The notes beneath the pieces are model-generated. The model saw only the letters and a program-made list of their open reading frames with translations, was not told the DNA's origin and made no database searches. A program made the position numbers and the translations under genes. From the NCBI RefSeq assembly GCF_000488275.1, contig NZ_KI530762.1, forward strand, positions 62,001 to 126,000: 64,000 nt of DNA, written 5' to 3'. The stretch comes from Acinetobacter brisouii CIP 110357. GTDB lineage: Bacteria > Pseudomonadota > Gammaproteobacteria > Pseudomonadales > Moraxellaceae. Of this stretch, positions 58,258-64,000 are shown in pieces (positions within the stretch are counted from its first letter, which is position 1; each line of letters starts with the position of its first letter).

Positions 58258-58653
58258 ATGTACGTTGAAGCTGAGTTACAGTCGAAAAGAAATCTGACTT
58301 TGCTGCTGTATGTGCTGTATGGTTTTGCGATTTTCTCTGCTGGAGTTTTGGCAGTTGTGGCTCTGATTGTCAATTATGTGAAGCGTGATGCAATGCAGGG
58401 CACGATTTATGCCAGTCATTTTACCTGGCAAATCCGCACAGTCTGGTGGTATCTGTTCTGGAATGTCATCGGTGTGCTGCCATTTGGTTATTTGTTCTTT
58501 AGCTTTGATCAACCCAATGTTTTTCTTGGCACGTTATTGACAGCGTTTATCTTTTGGGGGGCGGTCGCAACCGTTTCGTGGATCTGGATTGTGTATCGGG
58601 TAATACGTGGCGTGATTGCACTCAATGATGAGCAACCCATGTATGCAGACTAA
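58258..58653 (+). CDS. DUF4870-like small membrane protein
   Basis: A 131-residue protein with three hydrophobic helices and the pattern LLLYVLYGFAIFSAG...ASHFTWQIRTVWWYLFW, characteristic of DUF4870-type proteins. GGGGAGAGG precedes the ATG, 15 bases after the DUF1294 gene. Function unknown. Confidence 0.8.
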   Translation: MYVEAELQSKRNLTLLLYVLYGFAIFSAGVLAVVALIVNYVKRDAMQGTIYASHFTWQIRTVWWYLFWNVIGVLPFGYLFFSFDQPNVFLGTLLTAFIFWGAVATVSWIWIVYRVIRGVIALNDEQPMYAD

Positions 58654-58679
58654 AAAAGAGCTCTGATGAGCTCTTTTTT
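58652..58679. terminator. Bidirectional terminator
   Basis: AAAAAAGAGCTC-TGAT-GAGCTCTTTTTT serves the thrB operon on the plus strand and hisA on the minus strand. Confidence 0.88.
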
Positions 58680-58695
58680 ATGCGTTTCTGAAGAA

Positions 58696-59427
58696 TTAGA
58701 TTTTATCTTCATCGAGCAGGATTTGGGCATCACGTAGGTTGAGTGTGCCTTCATAAATTGCACGACCTGTGATTGCACCTAAAATCCCTGTTCTGCCTTT
58801 CAATGCACGTACATCTTCAAGGTCAGTTACACCACCAGAAGCAATAATTGGTAAACCACAGTAGTCTGCCAAAGCCACAGTTTGTTCAACATTGACACCT
58901 TGCATCATGCCATCACGCGCGATGTCGGTATAAACAATGCTAGATACACCCGCATCGGCAAAGCGTTTTGCCAAATCAGTTGCTTTAAGGTCAAGCACAT
59001 TTGCCCAGCCATCGGTTGCCACATAACCTTCTTTGGCATCAATGCCGACAATAATATGCCCAGCAAATTTCTTACAGGCTTCTTCAACAAATTCAGGTTC
59101 TTTGGCTGCTTTTGTGCCAATAATCACAAAAGAAACCCCAGCTTCTAAATAATGTTCGATGGTTTCAAAAGAACGAATTCCGCCCCCGATCTGGATCGGT
59201 AAATCTGGATGTGCTTTGGCAATTGCTTCAACCACGCCTTTATGAATCGGTGTACCTGCAAAAGCACCATTTAAGTCGACTAAGTGTAAACGACGTGCAC
59301 CTTCATTGACCCAATGTGTTGCGGTTGCTACTGGATCGTCAGAGAAAACGGTATCGTCTTCCATGCGTCCTTGTTTCAAACGGACACATTTACCATCTTT
59401 AAGGTCAATTGCTGGGATGATGAGCAT
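58696..59427 (-). CDS. hisA: ProFAR isomerase
   Basis: A 243-residue TIM barrel isomerase of histidine synthesis. Catalytic aspartates lie in [15 protein letters not shown] and [10 protein letters not shown], with [26 protein letters not shown] and [18 protein letters not shown] precedes the ATG. It appears to be transcribed on its own. Confidence 0.97.
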   Translation of the reverse strand: MLIIPAIDLKDGKCVRLKQGRMEDDTVFSDDPVATATHWVNEGARRLHLVDLNGAFAGTPIHKGVVEAIAKAHPDLPIQIGGGIRSFETIEHYLEAGVSFVIIGTKAAKEPEFVEEACKKFAGHIIVGIDAKEGYVATDGWANVLDLKATDLAKRFADAGVSSIVYTDIARDGMMQGVNVEQTVALADYCGLPIIASGGVTDLEDVRALKGRTGILGAITGRAIYEGTLNLRDAQILLDEDKI

Positions 59428-59508
59428 GCTGTAGCACCTTATGAAAATTGCAATCAGAAAATAATGGGATTTATCTTAGCAAACTATTTTTAAATCATTA
59501 ATCTTTAA

Positions 59509-60099
59509 TCACTTGGATTTTAGCTTTTCTTGCTGTAACACCAGATAGATTTTCAGGCTGGCATAGGCATCATTGGCGGCATAAGCACGTTGCATGGCTG
59601 AAAGTGGCTGCTGACTCCAGTTGGATAACCGAACGCGTTTCGATTTTGGAAAATATTGCTGGAATAACAATGCAACCGCAGTCTGAACCCCGATCTGATT
59701 GCGATATCCAAATGATTTGAACTGCTGTGACAGATCAAACATTCCCTCAAGCTGTAACTGATGTTTGTGCAACATTTTACGATCATTTTTCAGACCGAAA
59801 CCTACTTTTAAAATATCAGGGTTGGCAAGAAGCTGCTGCAGGACAGGGTGTTGAAACTGATGGTATGAAAATAAAAATGCGTAATGTTCAGTGGCAATCT
59901 GGATCAGATGTGGCCCAGTTTGAGTTTCACCTTTTTGAAAAGTTGGTTTGCTTTCTGTATCAAAACCAACAGCTTGAACATGCTGGGTTTGTTGTTCAAA
60001 CAGCTCAAAATGTTCGGGTTGATGAACATCAATAATCTGCTGGGCATCTAAGCCCTGAAAAGCAGGAAGTTGGGTCAGTGTAGCTTTGTCTATAGACAT
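59509..60099 (-). CDS. DEDD-type 3'-5' exonuclease domain protein
   Basis: A 196-residue protein with exonuclease motif I AVGFDTESKPTF, motif II region ILKVGFGLKNDRKML and motif III AYAANDAYASLKIY. This is the RNase D/WRN-like exonuclease core without accessory domains. ATG 60099 (MSIDKA) is preferred over an upstream TTG. It lies between hisH and hisA on the same strand, but the terminator at 60113-60142 separates it from hisBH. Confidence 0.85.
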   Translation of the reverse strand: MSIDKATLTQLPAFQGLDAQQIIDVHQPEHFELFEQQTQHVQAVGFDTESKPTFQKGETQTGPHLIQIATEHYAFLFSYHQFQHPVLQQLLANPDILKVGFGLKNDRKMLHKHQLQLEGMFDLSQQFKSFGYRNQIGVQTAVALLFQQYFPKSKRVRLSNWSQQPLSAMQRAYAANDAYASLKIYLVLQQEKLKSK

Positions 60100-60112
60100 G
60101 TAGGATGGCAAA

Positions 60113-60142
60113 AAAAATCGACCTATACACTATAGGTCGATT
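60113..60142 (-). terminator. Terminator of hisBH
   Basis: ATCGACCTATA and TATAGGTCGAT pair around CAC, with an unbroken T-run on the minus strand. Confidence 0.85.
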
Positions 60143-60161
60143 GATCTGTTTGATGAAGGGG

Positions 60162-60779
60162 TTAAATATCCCATTCCACAAAGTTTTTCAGTAATTGCAG
60201 ACCTGCTGTATGGCTCTTTTCAGGGTGGAACTGTGTTGCAAACAGGTTGTCTTTTAAGATTGCGGTGCAGAACTCAATACCATAATCACAAGTTGCAGCA
60301 ACCACGGCTTGATCTTTTGGTTCAACATAGTAGCTATGTACAAAGTAGAAGCGCGCATCTTGTTCGATGTTGTTCCACATTGGGTGGCTTGGGTCAAGCT
60401 GATGAACCTGATTCCAGCCCATGTGTGGCACTTTTAAGCCTTCGATTTTCGGGAAGTGTTTCACCACACCTTCAAAAATACCGAGTGCTTCACTGCCGCC
60501 ATTTTCTTCTGAGCTTTCCAGTAAAGCCTGCATACCGACACAAATTGCCAAGACAGGTTTGTTGAATGCAGCGTTGCGAATCACTTCATCAATGCCTGCT
60601 TCGCACATACCCTGAATACAGTCACGCATTGCCCCGACACCAGGGAATACGATTTTATCGGCTTGTGCAATCAGCTTTGGATCATTGGTAACATCAACTG
60701 TTGCCCCGACATGCTCGAGTGCTTTAGCTGCCGAATGCAGGTTGCCCATGCCATAATCAAGTAAAGCGATACGGGTCAT
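60162..60779 (-). CDS. hisH: Imidazole glycerol phosphate synthase glutaminase subunit
   Basis: A 205-residue class I amidotransferase that feeds ammonia to HisF. The nucleophile is in [14 protein letters not shown], the histidine-glutamate pair in [14 protein letters not shown] and the N-terminus is [14 protein letters not shown]. Its ATG overlaps the hisB stop by one base. Confidence 0.97.
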   Translation of the reverse strand: MTRIALLDYGMGNLHSAAKALEHVGATVDVTNDPKLIAQADKIVFPGVGAMRDCIQGMCEAGIDEVIRNAAFNKPVLAICVGMQALLESSEENGGSEALGIFEGVVKHFPKIEGLKVPHMGWNQVHQLDPSHPMWNNIEQDARFYFVHSYYVEPKDQAVVAATCDYGIEFCTAILKDNLFATQFHPEKSHTAGLQLLKNFVEWDI

Positions 60780-61372
60780 TACAGGCTCCCTTTGGTTGAA
60801 GCAATGCTGTCAGCAGCACGTGGATCAACTTCACATGCCATACGTAAAGCGCGTGCAAAGGCTTTAAATACGCTCTCAATCTGGTGGTGGCTGTTTTTGC
60901 CTTTCAGATTGTCAATGTGCAGCGTCATCAGTGCGTGATTGACAAAGCCTTGGAAAAACTCGGAGAATAAATCGACATCGAAAGTACCAATACGGGCGCG
61001 GGTAAATGGAATGTCCATAAACAATCCTGGACGACCCGAAATATCCACAACAACGCGTGACAAGGATTCATCTAGCGGCGCATAGAAATGCCCATAGCGG
61101 CGAATGCCTTTTTTGCTGCCAAGGGCTTGGGCAAATGCCTGACCGAGGGTAATGCCACAATCTTCAACGGTATGGTGATCATCAATTTCCAGATCGCCAT
61201 CACAATGGATGTCGATGTCAAATAGACCATGGCGCTTGATTTGATCAATCATATGGTCTAAAAAGGGAACTCCAGTATTTAATGTGCCCTGACCCGTACC
61301 ATCGAGGTTAACCCGAACTCGAATTTTGGTTTCGTTGGTATTTCTGACCACTTCACTGATACGTTGCGTCAT
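60779..61372 (-). CDS. hisB: Imidazoleglycerol-phosphate dehydratase
   Basis: A 197-residue monofunctional IGPD. Metal-binding motifs are [11 protein letters not shown] and [14 protein letters not shown], with the [16 protein letters not shown] segment. ATG 61372 follows GAGGA; an upstream in-frame extension to 61462 lacks support. No histidinol-phosphatase domain is fused. First gene of the hisBH pair. Confidence 0.97.
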   Translation of the reverse strand: MTQRISEVVRNTNETKIRVRVNLDGTGQGTLNTGVPFLDHMIDQIKRHGLFDIDIHCDGDLEIDDHHTVEDCGITLGQAFAQALGSKKGIRRYGHFYAPLDESLSRVVVDISGRPGLFMDIPFTRARIGTFDVDLFSEFFQGFVNHALMTLHIDNLKGKNSHHQIESVFKAFARALRMACEVDPRAADSIASTKGSL

Positions 61373-61461
61373 AGACACATTCCTCAAAAACGTCAAATTT
61401 TGCGATAAAAATAGCTGTGATACTGAACACAGCATATTAATTTGCTCAGGAGGGTTAATCA

Positions 61462-61863
61462 ATGCCTATTACCGTACATGCCTATACTTCGATTGCCGAT
61501 GAAGATATACGCAATCAACTTGAGCGTTTATACGATACCAGCCCTGAATTTAGCGATGGGCAAGATGCAATTGATCAACTTGAACACAATCTTGCTCAGT
61601 ATACCTTACTTTATACCGCAGAATTTAATAGCCGTATTATTGGTGCAATTTGGTGTACGGGGAGTGGGGATGAACGTACCTTGCAGTATATCGTGGTACA
61701 CCCTGCCAACCGTGGACGCGGGGTTGCCGAGCGACTGGTTGCTGAAGTTTGTCGGATGGAACAGGATAAGCAGGTAGAGCATTTTATTCCAGGTTGCGGT
61801 GCCATTCATCGTTGCCTGATGCATTTGGGTAAACTACCTCTTATTCCAAGCACATTTAAATAG
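61462..61863 (+). CDS. PanZ-like acetyl-CoA-sensing GNAT protein
   Basis: A 133-residue small GNAT-fold protein. The acetyl-CoA pyrophosphate loop [16 protein letters not shown] is clear, with [17 protein letters not shown] before it. The layout fits the PanZ/PanM family, which controls maturation of aspartate decarboxylase in pantothenate synthesis. GGAGG precedes the ATG. Divergent from hisB. A generic acetyltransferase role is the alternative. Confidence 0.72.
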   Translation: MPITVHAYTSIADEDIRNQLERLYDTSPEFSDGQDAIDQLEHNLAQYTLLYTAEFNSRIIGAIWCTGSGDERTLQYIVVHPANRGRGVAERLVAEVCRMEQDKQVEHFIPGCGAIHRCLMHLGKLPLIPSTFK

Positions 61864-61946
61864 TGCTGGAAAAATATGCAAATATCATTTTTTTTAAATT
61901 TAACCCTTGACGCTTGATGCATTAAAGTGTTTAATACGCCCACATT

Positions 61947-62022
61947 GGCGCGATAGCTCAGTCGGTAGAGCAACGGATTGAAAATCCGTGTGTCCCCAGT
62001 TCGATCCTGGGTCCCGCCACCA
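61947..62022 (+). tRNA. tRNA-Phe (GAA), copy 1
   Basis: A 76-base cloverleaf with anticodon GAA in TTGAAAA and encoded CCA. The acceptor stem GGCGCGA/TCCCGCC contains a C-C mismatch at pair 5-68. The other stems are fully paired. Confidence 0.95.
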
Positions 62023-62037
62023 TGAATTTGTGTTTTC

Positions 62038-62069
62038 AATCCCTGATTCCTAATCAGGGATTTTTTTTG
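62038..62069 (+). terminator. Terminator of tRNA-Phe copy 1
   Basis: AATCCCTGATT and AATCAGGGATT pair around CCT, followed by a long T-run. Confidence 0.9.
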
Positions 62070-62150
62070 CTTAAAGCTTAGTCAAACGGGTTTAAAAACA
62101 AAATATTACGTTGACACTTTTATCAAGTTCAGGCTTAATACAAACCAATC

Positions 62151-62226
62151 GGCGCGATAGCTCAGTCGGTAGAGCAACGGATTGAAAATCCGTGTGTCCC
62201 CAGTTCGATCCTGGGTCCCGCCACCA
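62151..62226 (+). tRNA. tRNA-Phe (GAA), copy 2
   Basis: Identical over all 76 bases to the copy at 61947, including the C-C mismatch in the acceptor stem. The flanks and terminator differ, so each copy seems to be its own transcription unit. Confidence 0.95.
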
Positions 62227-62232
62227 TATTCG

Positions 62233-62265
62233 AAAAACCCCAAACTATAAGTTTGGGGTTTTTTT
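62233..62265 (+). terminator. Terminator of tRNA-Phe copy 2
   Basis: AAAAACCCCAAACT and AGTTTGGGGTTTTT pair around ATA, followed by further T. Confidence 0.9.
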
Positions 62266-62493
62266 ATTTGGAAATGATTTAAAAGCTATAAGGTATTTAT
62301 CTTTTCGCACTGCATATATAACAGTAAAATCTGTCTGTTTGATATTTTCACAGCTTAATTTTTATTTAAAAATTATTTATGCAAATTAAAAATATAAATT
62401 TTATTCAATAACCCATCAATACTGTTTGGCATCTCCTTTGTTTCAGGCTAGCTCGTCCATATGTCAAATAGTGAAGAATTCTCACTTGCGATT

Positions 62494-62512
62494 AGTATTA
62501 ATTATCATTTAT
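62494..62512 (+). promoter_or_regulatory. Candidate Fur box before the cupredoxin gene
   Basis: The AGTATTAATTATCATTTAT region matches the Fur consensus at about 11 of 19 positions, including the TATCATT half. It lies 52 bases upstream of the start codon. Iron control of the gene is an inference. Confidence 0.4.
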
Positions 62513-62563
62513 TATTGCGACAATTCTGATCTGTTTCATGTTCAATTGCTCAAGGTATCGCCA

Positions 62564-62911
62564 ATGCGTACGAAATTTCTTGTAAAAAAATTGATTCTGA
62601 GTGCCTTACTCGTTTCTGCAGCAAGTGTGGTGCAAGTACATGCCGCTGATGCCGAGCAGTCTTTAGTGATTAAAAATCACCGTTTTGAACCTGAAGAAAT
62701 TAAAGTTACAGCAAATCAACGGATTAAATTGAATGTCAGTAATCTGGATACCACACCAGAGGAATTTGAAAGTCATTCCTTGCACCGTGAAAAACGGATT
62801 CCAGCTGGAGCTACGGCGGTCATTTATATTGGCCCGTTAAAACCAGGTCGCTATGAATTTTTTGGCGAATTTAATCCTGAAACAGCACTGGGTGCAGTTG
62901 TTGCCAACTAA
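62564..62911 (+). CDS. Secreted cupredoxin-domain protein
   Basis: A 115-residue periplasmic protein with a signal peptide (KKLILSALLVSAASVVQVHA, mature from about residue 28). It has the EfeO/cupredoxin-like beta sandwich: FEPEEIKVTANQRIKLNVSNLD, EEFESHSLHREKRIPAGA and GRYEFFGEFNPETALG. ATG 62564 follows AAGG; longer in-frame starts lack a site. Such proteins accompany FTR1-type iron permeases, whose genes would lie beyond the window. A Fur-like site precedes it. Confidence 0.82.
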   Translation: MRTKFLVKKLILSALLVSAASVVQVHAADAEQSLVIKNHRFEPEEIKVTANQRIKLNVSNLDTTPEEFESHSLHREKRIPAGATAVIYIGPLKPGRYEFFGEFNPETALGAVVAN

Positions 62912-63180
62912 TTAAAGGGTTGTTCATATTCGGAACAGAATGAACCGTTTTCAGGGCGATGCTAGAAGCGACCTTGTTTATCGGGATTGATTCGTAATGA
63001 TTCTGTACTAGGCATGCGACTACATGGTGTGGTGAGCGATGAGGCAAGGTCAACCCTGATGCAGATCGTATTTGATTTAAGTTCAATCGCCGTAATTTGG
63101 TTTGCTGCCAAAAAATGAAGGCATTTGTTGCTACAGCGTAAACAGCTGGCTGTAGCCATCTCAAGGAAAAGGAAATAAAG
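62912..63180. other. Spacer between the cupredoxin and outer-membrane genes
   Basis: 269 bases with no supported plus-strand gene. A 65-codon minus-strand frame (62962-63159) reads smoothly near its end (MPSTESLRINPDKQGRF) but has no convincing ribosome site and faces the flanking operon. AAGGAAAAGGAAA before 63181 serves the next gene. Confidence 0.4.
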
Positions 63181-63927
63181 ATGTTATTTAACAAGGGTGT
63201 CTTTCAGGCAGGAGCACTATTGTGCCTGTTTTTAACAACAGCAGCTTATGCGGACCCTAGTGACTATGTGCGGACCCCGACGGTTGAGTACGGCGAACAC
63301 GAAATTGATTTTAAAGCAGGTGTGCAACGTAATCGTGATAGCAGTTCGGAATCTGCTTATTCTATCGGTTATGGTTTTACGCCAACGCCATGGTGGTTTA
63401 CAGAAGTGTATGCCAAGTATGCCAAACCAGCCGGTGAGTCTACCAAATTTGATGCTTGGGAATGGGAAAACCGCTTTCAGCTGACTGAGACAGGCAAGTA
63501 TCCAGTCGATGTTGGTTTTTTACTTGAGGTAGAGCGTCCACAAGATCGCGCAGAAGGTTATGAACTGACTTATGGCCCGATGTTTCAGACATTATGGAAT
63601 CAATATCAGTTCAACTTTAATGTATTGTTCCAGAGACATGTACATGCCAGTGAAGTTTTTGACACTGAATTACATTATCAGATGCAGGTAAAGCATTTGG
63701 GTAATACTGAAAAACTGGACTGGGGTGTGCAGGCTTTTGGTAATGTGGGGCAGTGGGATAACTGGCGCTCTTCTTCAAAGCAGGAATTTAAGATTGGCCC
63801 TGCATTGTTTGGCAAAATTAAAACAGGAACTAAACAGGCGATCAGCTGGAATACTGCATTGCTGGCTGGAACAAACAATGCGACACCAAACACGACCTTA
63901 CGTTTGCAAATGGAATACGAATTCTAA
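63181..63927 (+). CDS. Outer membrane beta-barrel protein of unknown function
   Basis: A 248-residue protein with signal peptide (AGALLCLFLTTAAYA, cleavage near residue 24). Antiparallel strands follow (HEIDFKAGVQRNRDSS, WWFTEVYAKYAK, YQFNFNVLFQRHV), and the terminal LRLQMEYEF ends in the phenylalanine required for outer membrane insertion. It follows the cupredoxin gene on the same strand, so it may share its iron- or copper-linked role, which is inference. Confidence 0.78.
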   Translation: MLFNKGVFQAGALLCLFLTTAAYADPSDYVRTPTVEYGEHEIDFKAGVQRNRDSSSESAYSIGYGFTPTPWWFTEVYAKYAKPAGESTKFDAWEWENRFQLTETGKYPVDVGFLLEVERPQDRAEGYELTYGPMFQTLWNQYQFNFNVLFQRHVHASEVFDTELHYQMQVKHLGNTEKLDWGVQAFGNVGQWDNWRSSSKQEFKIGPALFGKIKTGTKQAISWNTALLAGTNNATPNTTLRLQMEYEF

Positions 63928-63969
63928 AGTACTGTTGAAAATTTAACCTTGTACCCTTGTTGAAATATC

Positions 63970-63993
63970 AAAGCCTCAATCATGATTGGGGCT
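63970..63993. terminator. Terminator-like hairpin at the window end
   Basis: AAGCCTCAATC pairs with GATTGGGGCTT, with one G-T pair; T content after it is low. It may end the outer-membrane protein transcript. Confidence 0.5.
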
Positions 63994-64000
63994 TCTGATT

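Noticed and set aside
62962..63159. 65-codon minus-strand frame between the cupredoxin and barrel genes
   Set aside because: Reads plausibly near its end, but has no ribosome site and lies antisense within the probable operon spacer.

Overview
The window reads as a chromosomal segment of an Acinetobacter-type gammaproteobacterium. The evidence is the glutamate dehydrogenase plus astCADBE arginine catabolism operon, an Omp33-36-type porin, a ThrB2-type homoserine kinase, small Acinetobacter-like families (DUF475, DUF1304, GlpM, PanZ-like), moderate GC and short AT-rich spacers. This assignment is inferred from gene content; no 16S rRNA gene is present.

Layout. 1-9750: gdh, astC, astA, astD, astB, astE and a CycA-like permease, all forward, which take arginine to glutamate and feed glutamate into 2-oxoglutarate. 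An 18-bp palindrome precedes the operon and a strong terminator closes it. 9900-16250: a tellurite/stress 'ter' cluster (terA, terD, DUF475/TerC-like, terE, terF, AIM24-like, terZ) without terB. 16500-21230: two tRNA-Gly, BolA-like, SirB-like, an orphan ParA, a lipoprotein, DedA, a second lipoprotein and an Omp33-36 porin. 21786-26886: uvrA and small membrane proteins, including a Fur-box-preceded CxxC protein, GlpM and an RhtA-like exporter. 27279-29093: an arsenic operon (arsC-arsR-acr3). 29205-37621: tenA, a second DUF475 gene, a YajR-like MFS transporter, ssb, an orphan membrane protein with a decayed second copy, and a large SWIM-SNF2 helicase.

37685-43860 is the most distinctive module. 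An NCS1-family nucleobase-type permease is divergent from a 1153-residue hybrid histidine kinase whose N-terminal half is itself an NCS1 permease, followed by a REC-PAS-LuxR response regulator that overlaps the kinase gene. Permease and kinase share a C-terminal cysteine motif, and the promoter region between them carries an inverted repeat. The simplest reading is a transporter-derived sensor controlling its paralogous transporter.

43861-46419 is an AT-rich accessory patch. It holds an orphan 482-residue protein, a convergent 57-codon reading frame and a possible gene remnant, and is a candidate horizontally acquired (perhaps defence) locus. 46420-50180: a NemR-like TetR regulator with a DJ-1/PfpI protein, an aldehyde dehydrogenase and a quinone-oxidoreductase-like enzyme, probably an electrophile stress operon with a clear operator. 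50636-54331: a fused MetF/MTHFR_C protein, then an FAD oxidoreductase and a methyltransferase. 54665-64000: tRNA-Thr, an outer membrane protein, dispersed histidine genes (hisF, hisA, hisH, hisB) with thrB2 and small proteins between, two identical tRNA-Phe, and a Fur-like site ahead of a secreted cupredoxin-like protein and an outer membrane protein.
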